Source of the DNA: Protaetiibacter larvae | Lineage (GTDB): Bacteria > Actinomycetota > Actinomycetes > Actinomycetales > Microbacteriaceae | Reading direction: 5' to 3' | DNA length: 64,000 nt | Assembly: GCF_008365275.1 (NCBI RefSeq) | Contig: NZ_CP043504.1 | Location: 248,001-312,000 of the forward strand | Part shown: positions 1 to 8,459 of the stretch, one piece after another | Layout of the letters: each line of letters opens with the position of its first letter | Numbering within the stretch: the first letter of the stretch is position 1 | The notes under the pieces: generated by a model | Databases searched by the model: none | What the model was told of the DNA's origin: nothing | What the model saw: only the letters and a program-made list of their open reading frames with translations | Position numbers and translations under genes: made by a program

Positions 1-2769
1 GTCCGCACCGGTGGTGGCGTCCGCCACCTCTGCATAGACCGTGAGGTGGTCGGGCTCCCAGCGCAGCTGGAAGGCGGCGTTCGCCGAGATGGTGCGCAGC
101 GGAAGGTGGCTCCACTCCTCCGAGGCGGCACCGGCGGTCGTAGCGGGCACGTCGGCCTGGAACACGTCCGCGGTGCGCAGCGGCGCGGGCAGCGGGTCCT
201 CATCCGACTCCCCCGCGACGATGCCGTAGTAGGCCGGCTTCGCCTGCAGCGCGTCGTTGAACACGAGCGGCGCACCCGAGCTGTTGCGCCAGCTGCGGCC
301 GTCGTTGAGGCCCCACACCGTGACCGAGAAGAGGTCGTCGGCGTGCGCGCGGAAGATCCCGAAGGCGTCCTGGAAGTAGTAGCCCTGGTCGACGAGCTTT
401 GCCTGCGACACGGGGGTTCCGGTCGTGACGTCGAGCTCGGTGACCGCCTGCACGACGGGGAGGTCGTCGAAGGCCGTGAGCGCCTGCCCGAGCGCGGCGA
501 CCGGGGTCGACAGCGCCACGTGGAACTGGTGGCCCACGCCGTCCACAGGGACGTCGTCGGCGAGGAGCCGCTCCACGAGGTCGTGGTAGCGCTGCTGCTT
601 GCCGGACTGCTCGGTGTTGTAGTCGTTGATGAACAGCGTCACCGGGTGCGACGCCGAGGGGTCGGCGTAGACGTCGTTGAAGGCCTCGTTCGCGTACTCG
701 AAGGCGAGCGCGATGTAGCTCTCGCCGAGCACGTTGTACCAGGGGCTGCGACGCAGTCCGTCGGCGAACTCCGTGGAGTCGGCGACGACCTCGTTGACGA
801 CGTCGAACGCGTACACCGGGTTGTCGGCGCTTCCGAAGAGGCCGTAGTTGTCGGAGAGGTACTCGGCCACGTTGAAGATGTGGTCGTGCAGCCGTTCGCG
901 CAGGATCTCCTGATCGCCCGGGCTCGAGGTGAGCGGCGCACCCGACGCGTTCTGGAAGAACCAGGCCGGCGTCTGGCTGTGCCAGGCGAGCACGTGACCG
1001 TACACCTTGAGGTCGTTGTCCCGGGCGAACTCGATGAGGCTGTCGATGTCGGCGTTCGGCGCGAACTCCTTGCTCGCGTTGTACCAGCCCTCCGGCTTCA
1101 TGGCGTTCTCGGCCGTGATCTGGTCGAAGTGCTTGAGGGTGAGCTGCTTGGCGGCGCCGGCCGTCTCGCGCGTGTCGATCGCCACACCCACCGGGAAGCT
1201 CGTGGTGTCCTTGATCGGCGTCAGGTCTTCGATGGCGACCGGGGCCGACGCCGAGAACTCGATGTCGTCGAGGTAGAGCGTCGTGCGGTTGCCGGGGTCG
1301 GTGTCGCTGATCCACCGGGTCTGGAAATAGACGCTCGCGGTCTCGAACGCCGGCGCCTGGAAGCTGCCGGTGAGGTGGGTCCAGCCGGTGGCGTTCGGCA
1401 CCTGCTCGAAGTCGACGAGGGTCGGGTAGCTCGTGCCGTTGACGGCCGCGCTCAGCCAGATCCGGTCGACGGGGGTGCCCGCGAACTTGGCCCAGGCGCT
1501 CACGTTGTAGATGGTGCCGGGGATCAGGATGCCGTTGATCGTGTGCTGGATGCCGGAGCCCTGCGACTTGCGGTTCGAGATCTCGGCCGACTGCGCGCCG
1601 CCGTGGAACTCCGCGGTGGAGATGCCCACGGTCGGGTCGCCGTTGCCGTCGGCGCGGAGCGTCCAGGTGCCGAGGCCGCTCTCGAAGTCCTCGTTGAGCG
1701 CCTCGGGGGTGCCGGTCTCGACCGGCTCGGGGCTGCCGCCATCGCTCGGGGGTCCGGTGATGATCACGTCGTCGATCAGGTAGGTGAAGTTGCCCGCCCC
1801 GTCGGCACCGCTGCCGATGTAGACGTTCATGCCGGCCGCGGCCGCGTCAGCAGCGACGGCGAAGGTGCCGGCGACCTCGGTCCACGCACCGGCCGAGACG
1901 GCGGTGTTGCTGCCGTCGACCCACGCGAACCCGGGCTTGATCACGAATCGGAGGTTCTGCGACCCCGGAGTGCCATCCGCCAACCGCGCCTTCAGGCTGA
2001 AGTGGTACGTCTTACCCGCCTCGAACAGACCCGTCGGGCTCTCGATGCCGGCAAAGCTGTCGATGCGGTCCGCGACCTGAAGCACCTTGCTCCCGCCGTA
2101 GCTGATCACCGTCGCACCCGACATCTTGTCGCTACCGCTCACCACCCACGGCGCGAAGCTGTCGTCCTCGAAGTCCAACGACGACACCACCGACGGAACC
2201 GGGGGTGCGCTCGGGGGTCCGGTGATGATCACGTCGTCGATCAGGTAGGTGAAGTTGCCCGCCCCGTCGGCACCGCTGCCGATGTAGACGTTCATGCCCG
2301 CCGCGGCCGCGTCAGCAGCGACGGCGAAGGTGCCGGCGACCTCGGTCCACGCACCGGCCGAGACGGCGGTGTTGCTGCCGTCGACCCACGCGAACCCGGG
2401 CTTGATCACGAATCGGAGGTTCTGCGACCCCGGAGTGCCATCCGCCAACCGCGCCTTCAGGCTGAAGTGGTACGTCTTACCCGCCTCGAACAGACCCGTC
2501 GGGCTCTCGATACCGGCAAAGCTGTCGATGCGATCCGCGACCTGAAGCACCTTGCTCCCGCCGTAGCTGATCACCGTCGCACCCGACATCTTGTCGCTGC
2601 CGCTCACCACCCACGGCGCGAAGCTGTCGTCCTCGAAGTCCAACGACGACACCACCGACGGAACCGGGGCAGCGGACGCGGTGACGGCAACGCTCGCCAA
2701 GCCCGTGGTCGCGAGTGCCAGGGCGGTGAATGATGCTACGAAAGTTTTCGTACGACGGGACGTCGACAC
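1..2769 (-). CDS. Secreted multidomain endo-1,4-beta-xylanase, GH10 (C-terminus outside window)
   Basis: Hydrolyses xylan outside the cell. The GTG start at 2769 follows AAAGGAG by five bases and opens a Sec signal peptide (about residues 1-34, ending in TASAAP). Two almost identical ~154-residue carbohydrate-binding modules follow (about 34-187 and 189-342), then a third, different CBM22/CBM4_9-like module (about 345-505), then the GH10 barrel (about 510-850). The acid/base is Glu660 in DVVNEV and the nucleophile is Glu778 in VTELDV. A CBM9-like domain begins near 850 and is still open at base 1, so 923 codons are visible and the stop lies outside. The family assignment rests on the two GH10 motifs and is firm; the binding-module families are less certain. 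A LacI-type operator candidate lies upstream at 2842-2860, in line with the xylose genes next door. Confidence 0.93.
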   Translation of the reverse strand, partial: MSTSRRTKTFVASFTALALATTGLASVAVTASAAPVPSVVSSLDFEDDSFAPWVVSGSDKMSGATVISYGGSKVLQVADRIDSFAGIESPTGLFEAGKTYHFSLKARLADGTPGSQNLRFVIKPGFAWVDGSNTAVSAGAWTEVAGTFAVAADAAAAGMNVYIGSGADGAGNFTYLIDDVIITGPPSAPPVPSVVSSLDFEDDSFAPWVVSGSDKMSGATVISYGGSKVLQVADRIDSFAGIESPTGLFEAGKTYHFSLKARLADGTPGSQNLRFVIKPGFAWVDGSNTAVSAGAWTEVAGTFAVAADAAAAGMNVYIGSGADGAGNFTYLIDDVIITGPPSDGGSPEPVETGTPEALNEDFESGLGTWTLRADGNGDPTVGISTAEFHGGAQSAEISNRKSQGSGIQHTINGILIPGTIYNVSAWAKFAGTPVDRIWLSAAVNGTSYPTLVDFEQVPNATGWTHLTGSFQAPAFETASVYFQTRWISDTDPGNRTTLYLDDIEFSASAPVAIEDLTPIKDTTSFPVGVAIDTRETAGAAKQLTLKHFDQITAENAMKPEGWYNASKEFAPNADIDSLIEFARDNDLKVYGHVLAWHSQTPAWFFQNASGAPLTSSPGDQEILRERLHDHIFNVAEYLSDNYGLFGSADNPVYAFDVVNEVVADSTEFADGLRRSPWYNVLGESYIALAFEYANEAFNDVYADPSASHPVTLFINDYNTEQSGKQQRYHDLVERLLADDVPVDGVGHQFHVALSTPVAALGQALTAFDDLPVVQAVTELDVTTGTPVSQAKLVDQGYYFQDAFGIFRAHADDLFSVTVWGLNDGRSWRNSSGAPLVFNDALQAKPAYYGIVAGESDEDPLPAPLRTADVFQADVPATTAGAASEEWSHLPLRTISANAAFQLRWEPDHLTVYAEVADATTGAD
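1744..2669 (-). repeat. Near-identical in-frame tandem duplication of a CBM-coding unit
   Basis: Bases 1744-2204 and 2209-2669 are direct copies with a 465-bp period (155 codons, in frame). I see only a handful of substitutions between them, mostly at silent positions (for example 1831/2296, 2049/2514 and 2130/2595). This indicates a recent duplication or ongoing gene conversion inside the xylanase gene. Confidence 0.95.
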
Positions 2770-2841
2770 GGGCGCTCCTTTGCGCGAGTGGGGACAGGGG
2801 TGCGCCCACGGTAAGGAGCAGAGCACTCGGGAGACAAGCTT

Positions 2842-2860
2842 TTGTTGCCATCCGCAACTT
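2842..2860. promoter_or_regulatory. Candidate XylR (LacI-family) operator upstream of the xylanase
   Basis: TTGTTGCCATCCGCAACTT has inverted half-sites GTTGC/GCAAC. It matches the candidate site in front of xylA (4056-4074) at 14 of 19 positions. It lies about 75 bases upstream of the xylanase start, next to an AT-rich stretch that could hold the promoter. The regulator assignment is inferred from the adjacent LacI gene. Confidence 0.5.
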
Positions 2861-2925
2861 AAAGTTACCGATTCGTTACCGAAACTTCTCCGAAAGTATC
2901 GCCGACTGCCACGCGGCGACGACGC

Positions 2926-3942
2926 TCAGGAGGCGATCGCCGCAGTGCTCTCGCGGACCACGAGATTCGTTGCGAGATCCATCCGGGGCACCGACTCCAG
3001 GGGAGCCGCGCTCATCCGGATCACGAGGCCCGTCGCCTCCTCCGCCATGCGGCGCAGCGGCTGGCGGATGGTGGTCAGCCGCGGGCTCACCCACTTCGCG
3101 AGCGGGATGTCGTCGTAGCCGACGAGCGAGAGATCCTCCGGCACCCGCAAGCCGAGCTCGCGCACCGCCTCGAGCACGCCGAGCGCCTGCAGGTCGCTGC
3201 CCGCGAAGATCGCCGTCGGCCGCTCCTCCTCGGTGAGCAGGGCGCGGCCATGCTGGTAGCCGCCCGAGGTGTGGAAGTTGCCGAAGCGGATCCAGTCCGG
3301 GCGGATCGACAGCCCGGCGGAGCTCATGGCCGAGCGGAAACCGTCGATGCGGGCGTGGGAGCACATCATGTCGTCGGGACCGGTGATCGCCGCGATGCGC
3401 GTGTGCCCCAGCTCGATGAGGTGACGGGTGGCCATGAGGCCGCCCGACCAGTTCGCCGACCCCACCGAGGGGACCTCGGGCGAGGGGTCGCCCGCCGGGT
3501 CGATGATGACGAAGGGGATCGCGCGCGAGCGCAGCATCTCGCGGTACTCGGTGGGCAGATCCGAGAACACCAGCACCACGCCCACCGGACGACGGCGCAG
3601 CACGCCCTCCATCCAGTCGGGGTCAGGCGCGTGACGGCTGCCGCTCTCCGTGAGCACGACGCTCATGCCGTGCTCGGCCGCGATGTTCTCGACGCCGCGG
3701 ATGATCTCCATCGACCACGCCGCCTCGAGTTCGTGGAAGACCAGCTCGATGAGGCCGGAGCTCAGCTGGGTGCCCTTGCGCCGCAGGTAGCCGTGCTCGG
3801 CGAGCAGGGACTCGACGCGCGTGCGGGTCCCCTGCGAGACGTCGGGCCGGCCGTTGAGCACCTTCGAGATTGTGGAGAGCGAGACGCCCGCCTCCTCGGC
3901 GACGCGCGCCAGCGTCACTCGTTGCGTCGCCGTGCGCGCCAT
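2926..3942 (-). CDS. LacI-family transcriptional regulator, probable xylose/xylan repressor
   Basis: The 338-residue protein starts with ARTATQRVTLARVAEEAGVS, the LacI helix-turn-helix with the hinge helix, followed by a periplasmic-binding-protein-like sugar domain (VGYDDIPLAKWVSPRLTTIRQP near the end). The ATG at 3942 was chosen because GGAGGAAC sits just upstream; an in-frame ATG seven codons earlier is less well placed. It lies between the xylanase and xylA, and is divergent from xylA. Two matching palindromes, one before each neighbour, suggest it represses both. Whether the effector is xylose, xylulose or a xylo-oligosaccharide cannot be read from sequence. Confidence 0.88.
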   Translation of the reverse strand: MARTATQRVTLARVAEEAGVSLSTISKVLNGRPDVSQGTRTRVESLLAEHGYLRRKGTQLSSGLIELVFHELEAAWSMEIIRGVENIAAEHGMSVVLTESGSRHAPDPDWMEGVLRRRPVGVVLVFSDLPTEYREMLRSRAIPFVIIDPAGDPSPEVPSVGSANWSGGLMATRHLIELGHTRIAAITGPDDMMCSHARIDGFRSAMSSAGLSIRPDWIRFGNFHTSGGYQHGRALLTEEERPTAIFAGSDLQALGVLEAVRELGLRVPEDLSLVGYDDIPLAKWVSPRLTTIRQPLRRMAEEATGLVIRMSAAPLESVPRMDLATNLVVRESTAAIAS

Positions 3943-4055
3943 TGTTCCTCCCGGGCCAGACACCTGCTGGAGCGACGGTACCCCGAAACTATCGGGATAG
4001 CGAACTCAACTCGCGAGTAGCCCGAACGGGGTCGCCTGGCGCACGCGAATGCGAT

Positions 4056-4074
4056 ATGTTGATACCCGCAACAT
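4056..4074. promoter_or_regulatory. Candidate XylR operator in the lacI-xylA intergenic region
   Basis: ATGTTGATACCCGCAACAT has perfect six-base arms ATGTTG/CAACAT around seven bases. It sits 35 bases before the xylA start, where binding would block transcription. The same pattern recurs upstream of the xylanase at 2842-2860. A separate perfect ACTCGCGAGT palindrome lies upstream at about 4008-4017. Confidence 0.55.
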
Positions 4075-4108
4075 TTTGCGATTCAACGTCGAACCAGGAG
4101 CACGTCTC

Positions 4109-5296
4109 ATGCCCACCCCCACTCGCGCCGACAAGTTCAGCTTCGGACTCTGGACCGTCGGCTACAACGGTGCCGACCCCTTCGGCGGACCGACCCGCAA
4201 GCCCCTCGACGTGGTGCACGTCGTCGAGAAGCTCGCCGAGATCGGCGCCTACGGCCTCACCTTCCACGACGACGACCTGTTCGCCTTCGGATCGACCGAC
4301 GCCGAGCGTCAGACCCAGATCGACCGCCTCAAGGGCGCCCTCGCCGACACCGGCCTGATCATCCCGATGGCGACCACCAACCTCTTCAGCGCCCCCGTCT
4401 TCAAGGACGGCGGCCTCACCTCGAACGACCGCTCCGTGCGTCGCTTCGCGCTCCGCAAGATCCTGCGCAACCTCGACCTCGCGGTCGAGCTCGGCGCCAA
4501 GACCTACGTCGCCTGGGGCGGCCGCGAGGGCGCCGAGTACGACTCGGCCAAGGACATCCGCGTCGCCCTCGAGCGCTACAAGGAGGCCTTCGACTTCCTC
4601 GGTCAGTACGTGATCGACAAGGGCTACGACATCCGCTTCGCGATCGAGCCGAAGCCGAACGAGCCCCGCGGCGACATCCTGCTGCCGACCGTCGGACACG
4701 CGCTCGCCTTCATCAACGAGCTCGAGCACCCGGAGCTCGTCGGCCTCAACCCCGAGGTCGGCCACGAGCAGATGGCGGGCCTGAACTTCCAGGCCGGCAT
4801 CGCCCAGGCGCTGTGGCACGGCAAGCTCTACCACATCGACCTCAACGGCCAGCGCGGCATCAAGTACGACCAGGACCTCGTGTTCGGCCACGGCGACCTG
4901 CACAACGCCTTCGCCCTCGTCGACCTGCTCGAGAACGGCGGCCCGAACGGCGGCCCGGCCTACGACGGCCCGCGTCACTTCGACTACAAGCCCTCGCGCA
5001 CCGAGGACGAGAACGGTGTCTGGGAGTCGGCCAAGGCCAACATCCAGACGTACCTGCTGCTCAAGGAGCGCGCCGCGGCCTTCCGCGCCGACCCCGAGGT
5101 GCAGGCGGCGCTCGAAGCCGCCAAGGTCAACGAGCTCAAGCAGCCGACCCTCAACCCGGGTGAGACCGTCGCCGACCTCGTCGCCGACCGCTCGGCCTTC
5201 GAGGACTTCGACGCCGAGTCGTACCTGAACGGCAAGGGCTTCGGCTTCGTCAAGCTGCAGCAGCTGGCCACCGAGCACCTGCTCGGCGCCCGCTGA
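4109..5296 (+). CDS. xylA: Xylose isomerase
   Basis: Converts D-xylose to D-xylulose in the cytoplasm. The 395-residue length and the start [16 protein letters not shown] are typical of the actinomycete (class I) enzyme. The catalytic His53 is in GLTFHDDD, and [12 protein letters not shown] carries metal ligands. The ATG at 4109 has AGGAG eight bases upstream; a longer frame reaching 4049 would overlap the operator and lacks such a site. xylB follows on the same strand after a 93-base gap holding a strong inverted repeat. Function is firm from motifs and context. Confidence 0.97.
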   Translation: MPTPTRADKFSFGLWTVGYNGADPFGGPTRKPLDVVHVVEKLAEIGAYGLTFHDDDLFAFGSTDAERQTQIDRLKGALADTGLIIPMATTNLFSAPVFKDGGLTSNDRSVRRFALRKILRNLDLAVELGAKTYVAWGGREGAEYDSAKDIRVALERYKEAFDFLGQYVIDKGYDIRFAIEPKPNEPRGDILLPTVGHALAFINELEHPELVGLNPEVGHEQMAGLNFQAGIAQALWHGKLYHIDLNGQRGIKYDQDLVFGHGDLHNAFALVDLLENGGPNGGPAYDGPRHFDYKPSRTEDENGVWESAKANIQTYLLLKERAAAFRADPEVQAALEAAKVNELKQPTLNPGETVADLVADRSAFEDFDAESYLNGKGFGFVKLQQLATEHLLGAR

Positions 5297-5313
5297 TCCC
5301 TCTCCACCCATCC

Positions 5314-5373
5314 CGCGAGATGTCACCTGTTGCACTTCCGAGCCCGGAAATCTGCAACAAGTGACATCTCGCG
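5314..5373. repeat. 21-bp inverted repeat between xylA and xylB (element family C)
   Basis: Arms at 5314-5334 and 5353-5373 are complementary except for one mismatch, with an 18-base loop. On the xylA mRNA this would fold into a strong hairpin between stop and the next ribosome site. It lacks a U-tract, so processing or attenuation is more likely than simple termination. It resembles other long-armed intergenic elements in this window in design but not in sequence. Confidence 0.8.
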
Positions 5374-5389
5374 AGAGGAAGGTTGTGTT

Positions 5390-6814
5390 GTGACGCTCGT
5401 CGCGGGAGTCGATTCGTCGACCCAGAGTTGCAAGGTCGTCGTGCGCGACGCCGAGACCGGTGAGGTGGTGCGCACCGGGCGTGCCACGCACCCGGCAGGC
5501 ACCGAGGTGCCCCCCGCCGCGTGGTGGGACGCGCTGCTCGCCGCCATCGCGGATGCCGGCGGACTCGACGACGTCGCCGCCATCTCGATCGGCGGCCAGC
5601 AGCACGGCATGGTCGTACTGGATGCCGACGGTCGCGTCATCCGCGACGCCCTGCTCTGGAACGACACCCGCTCGGCGCAGGCCGCGCGCGAGCTCATCGC
5701 CGAGTTCGGCGCCGCCGAGCTCGCCCGTCGCACCGGCAGTGTGCCCGTCGCGTCATTCACGGCCACCAAGCTGCGCTGGCTGCGCGACGCCGAGCCGGAG
5801 AACGCGGCCCGCGTCGCCGCGGTCGCGCTCCCCCACGACTGGTTGAGCTGGCGCCTGCGCGGCTACGGCCCCGCCGACGAGAGCCCGCTCGGCCCCGACC
5901 TCGAGGCCCTCGCGACCGACCGCTCCGACGCATCCGGCACCAGCTACTGGAGCCCCGCGACCGGCGACTACGACCGCGAACTGCTCATCGCCTCCCTCGG
6001 CCACGACGCGGTGCTCCCCCGCGTCGCCGGCCCCGCGGAGTCCATCGGCGCGACGGTCGCGCTTCCCGGAATCCCGGCCGGCCTCGTGGTGGGTGCCGGT
6101 GCGGGTGACAATGCGGCGGCGGCGCTCGGCCTGGGCGCACAGGCCGGCGACGTCGTCGTGTCGATCGGCACGAGCGGCACCGTGTTCGCGGTGACCGACA
6201 CCGCGACCGCCGACGAGACCGGCACGGTCGCCGGCTTCGCGGACGCCTCGGGCGTCTACCTGCCGCTCGTCGCGACCCTCAACGCCGCCCGCGTGCTCGA
6301 CAAGATCGCCTCGCTGCTGGGCGTCGACCACGACGGTCTCGGGCAGCTCGCACTCGCCGCGGAGCCGGGATCTGGAGGCCTCGTGCTGCAGCCCTACTTC
6401 GAGGGCGAGCGCACCCCGAACCTGCCCGACGCCACGGCGACCCTCTTCGGCCTCACCCTCGCCGCGACCACGCGCGAGAACCTCGCGCGCGCGGCCATCG
6501 AGGGGATGCTGTGCGGACTCGCCGACGGCCTGGATGCCGTGCGCCGCCTCGGCGTGACCGCCTCGCGCATCCTGCTGGTGGGTGGCGCGGCCGCCAACCC
6601 CGCGGTGTCGCAGATCGCGGCCGAAGTGTTCGACGCACCCGTCGAGGTGCCGGAACCGGGCGAGTACGTGGCCTTCGGCGCCACCGTGCAGGCCGCGTGG
6701 GCGCTCACGGGCGCCCGGCCGAGCTGGTCGGTCGCGACCCTCGCGCGCCCGGATGCCGCCCCCGTGCCGCTCATCCGCGAGCAGTACGCGGCGCGCGCCG
6801 CCGTGGCATCCTGA
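5390..6814 (+). CDS. xylB: Xylulokinase
   Basis: Phosphorylates D-xylulose to xylulose 5-phosphate for the pentose phosphate pathway. It is a FGGY-family sugar kinase with N-terminal [15 protein letters not shown] (phosphate-binding region), [11 protein letters not shown] and LLWNDTRS, and C-terminal [15 protein letters not shown] plus EYVAFGA. The GTG at 5390 follows AGAGGAAGG; an upstream in-frame ATG at 5330 lies inside the inverted repeat and is rejected. The product has 474 residues, normal for the family. It is directly downstream of xylA. Confidence 0.95.
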   Translation: MTLVAGVDSSTQSCKVVVRDAETGEVVRTGRATHPAGTEVPPAAWWDALLAAIADAGGLDDVAAISIGGQQHGMVVLDADGRVIRDALLWNDTRSAQAARELIAEFGAAELARRTGSVPVASFTATKLRWLRDAEPENAARVAAVALPHDWLSWRLRGYGPADESPLGPDLEALATDRSDASGTSYWSPATGDYDRELLIASLGHDAVLPRVAGPAESIGATVALPGIPAGLVVGAGAGDNAAAALGLGAQAGDVVVSIGTSGTVFAVTDTATADETGTVAGFADASGVYLPLVATLNAARVLDKIASLLGVDHDGLGQLALAAEPGSGGLVLQPYFEGERTPNLPDATATLFGLTLAATTRENLARAAIEGMLCGLADGLDAVRRLGVTASRILLVGGAAANPAVSQIAAEVFDAPVEVPEPGEYVAFGATVQAAWALTGARPSWSVATLARPDAAPVPLIREQYAARAAVAS

Positions 6815-6818
6815 GGTC

Positions 6819-7466
6819 GTGACCCGGGCGGTTCTCTTCGCGGGCGGCGGCGACTACCGCGACCCCTGGCATCCGTTCGCCGAGTCGGCGGAGCGGCTCG
6901 CCGAGGCACTTGCGAGCGAGGACCTCCCGCTCACGACCGTCGACACGGTCGACGCACTGGCCGCGAGGCTGCCGGATGCCGGGCTGCTCGTGCTGCAGGC
7001 CGGGAGCGGCGACGAAGCGAACCCCCGCGACGACGAGCTGCTCGCGCTCGTCCGCGCGCACCTCGAGCGCGGCCGGCCCCTGCTCGCGCTTCATGCCAGC
7101 GGTGGCATGCTGCCCGAGCACGCGGCGTGGCAGACGCTGCTCGGCGGGCGCTGGGTGCGGGACGTCAGCTGGCATCCCGAGCATGGCGAAGCCGAGGTGC
7201 TGGTCGCCGACCACCCGATCACGGCCGGCCTCGGCGACTTCACGGTGCTCGACGAGCGCTACACCGACCTCGCCCTGCAGCCGGGGATCGCGGTGCTCGC
7301 CGAGCACGAAGAAGCCGGCGCACGGCATCCGCTCGCCTGGGCGCACCGGGTGGACGCGGCTCGGGTGGTCTACGACGCGCTCGGCCACGACGCCCGCTCG
7401 TACGACAGCGCGGAGCGTGTCGCGCTGCTGCGACGCGAGCTCGCGTGGCTGCTGGACGAGACCTGA
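6819..7466 (+). CDS. ThuA-like (class I glutamine amidotransferase-fold) protein
   Basis: The 215-residue protein resembles the ThuA/trehalose-utilisation family: VTRAVLFAGGGDYRDPWHPF at the start, GLLVLQAGSGDE, LLALHASGGM in place of the amidotransferase nucleophile region, and a conserved HPLAWAHRV near the end. ThuA proteins are linked to disaccharide metabolism, but their reaction is not generally settled. The GTG start lies five bases after the xylB stop, so it is probably cotranscribed with xylA-xylB. A role in sugar catabolism is inferred from position only. Confidence 0.75.
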   Translation: MTRAVLFAGGGDYRDPWHPFAESAERLAEALASEDLPLTTVDTVDALAARLPDAGLLVLQAGSGDEANPRDDELLALVRAHLERGRPLLALHASGGMLPEHAAWQTLLGGRWVRDVSWHPEHGEAEVLVADHPITAGLGDFTVLDERYTDLALQPGIAVLAEHEEAGARHPLAWAHRVDAARVVYDALGHDARSYDSAERVALLRRELAWLLDET

Positions 7467-7479
7467 GACGACGTGCCAG

Positions 7480-7541
7480 CTGGTGCGGTTTCGGCCGGAT
7501 GGCACCCGCGAAACCGCGCCATCGAGCCGAAACCGCGCCAG
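7480..7541. repeat. Intergenic inverted repeat at a convergent gene end (element family E)
   Basis: Arms at 7480-7495 and 7526-7541 pair over 16 bases with one mismatch (core GCGGTTTCGGC). A partial third copy of the core lies between them at about 7508-7520. It sits between the converging ThuA-like and cyclase genes, and could serve as a bidirectional terminator. Confidence 0.7.
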
Positions 7542-7544
7542 GGA

Positions 7545-8459
7545 TCAGGGGAGGGTCGCGTAGGCCCGCACCGGGAAGGTGCCGAAGCCCTCGACCGGCG
7601 GCGGGGCCGCCGTGAAGCGCGCCCCGGACGGCGGCAGCGCGCCGAGGTTGGTGAGGTGCTCCACCACGTGGATGCCGGCCCCCAGCAGCCCGCTGTGGGC
7701 GGGGCGCTCACCATGCGGCACCACGTCGTCGATGTTGAGCGAGTCGATGCCGACGAGCGCAGCGCCCTGCTCCACGAGGTAGCTCACCCCCTCCGCCGTG
7801 AGGAACGGCGCATCCACGCCGTACTCGGGGGTGCCGAACAGACGATCCCACCCGGTGTGCAGCAGCACCGCCTTGCCGCGGACCTCCCGGTCGAAGAGCA
7901 CCTCGGCGGGGATGCCGCGCGTGGTCAGGTCCGTCAGGTGGAACACCTCGGCGGGCAGGTCGACGAGGCTCGCGAGCTCGAGGCCGGCGAGGTCGGGCCC
8001 GCCCGCGTAGCGGTGCCACGGGCTGTCGAGGTAGGTGCCGGTGTTGCCGATCATCGTGATGATGTCCATCGCGAACTCGGTGCCCTCGGCGTAGTGCCCG
8101 CGCGAGTCCTCGCGGGTGAGGTGCGGGGTGATGACGGGTGCCGGCAGTCCGGGGTAGGTCACCAGCCCCTCGCGGATCACGTGGCTGAGGTCGACCACGC
8201 GGCGCCCGGGTGCCGGGGCCGCCGTCTCGACGCCGCGCGTTCCGCGATGCCGCTCCTCCACGATCTCGAGGCCGGTGATCTCGACCGAGCCGACGAGCGC
8301 GAGGCCGAGGTGCTGCACGAACAGCCGCCCCACGTCCCTCGCGTCGACCTCGGGATGCGGCAGGTCGATCCGGAAGCCCTCGGCGCTCAGCCCGCCGCCG
8401 TTCGCGAACGCGACTCTCGCGTCGAAATGGGCACGGTACTGCGGTTCAACTGCGGACAC
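7545..8459 (-). CDS. Cyclase-family metal-dependent hydrolase (kynurenine formamidase-like)
   Basis: The 304-residue protein carries the cyclase-family pattern: VVDLSHVIREGLVTYPGLP, then GNTGTYLDSPWHRY (a variant of the usual HxGTHxDxPxH metal site, with Tyr for the second His), and KAVLLHTGWD. Relatives hydrolyse amides or cyclic substrates such as N-formylkynurenine; the true substrate is unknown. The GTG start has GGAGG four bases upstream. It overlaps the end of the upstream permease gene by 14 bases, so the two are probably translated together and a shared amino-acid-derived substrate is plausible. Confidence 0.75.
   Translation of the reverse strand: MSAVEPQYRAHFDARVAFANGGGLSAEGFRIDLPHPEVDARDVGRLFVQHLGLALVGSVEITGLEIVEERHRGTRGVETAAPAPGRRVVDLSHVIREGLVTYPGLPAPVITPHLTREDSRGHYAEGTEFAMDIITMIGNTGTYLDSPWHRYAGGPDLAGLELASLVDLPAEVFHLTDLTTRGIPAEVLFDREVRGKAVLLHTGWDRLFGTPEYGVDAPFLTAEGVSYLVEQGAALVGIDSLNIDDVVPHGERPAHSGLLGAGIHVVEHLTNLGALPPSGARFTAAPPPVEGFGTFPVRAYATLP

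Noticed and set aside
46-2733. A 895-codon open frame on the plus strand across the xylanase gene
   Set aside because: It is the complement of a high-GC coding gene; its product is Arg/Val/Glu-rich without domains, while the minus strand gives a clear GH10 enzyme with signal peptide.
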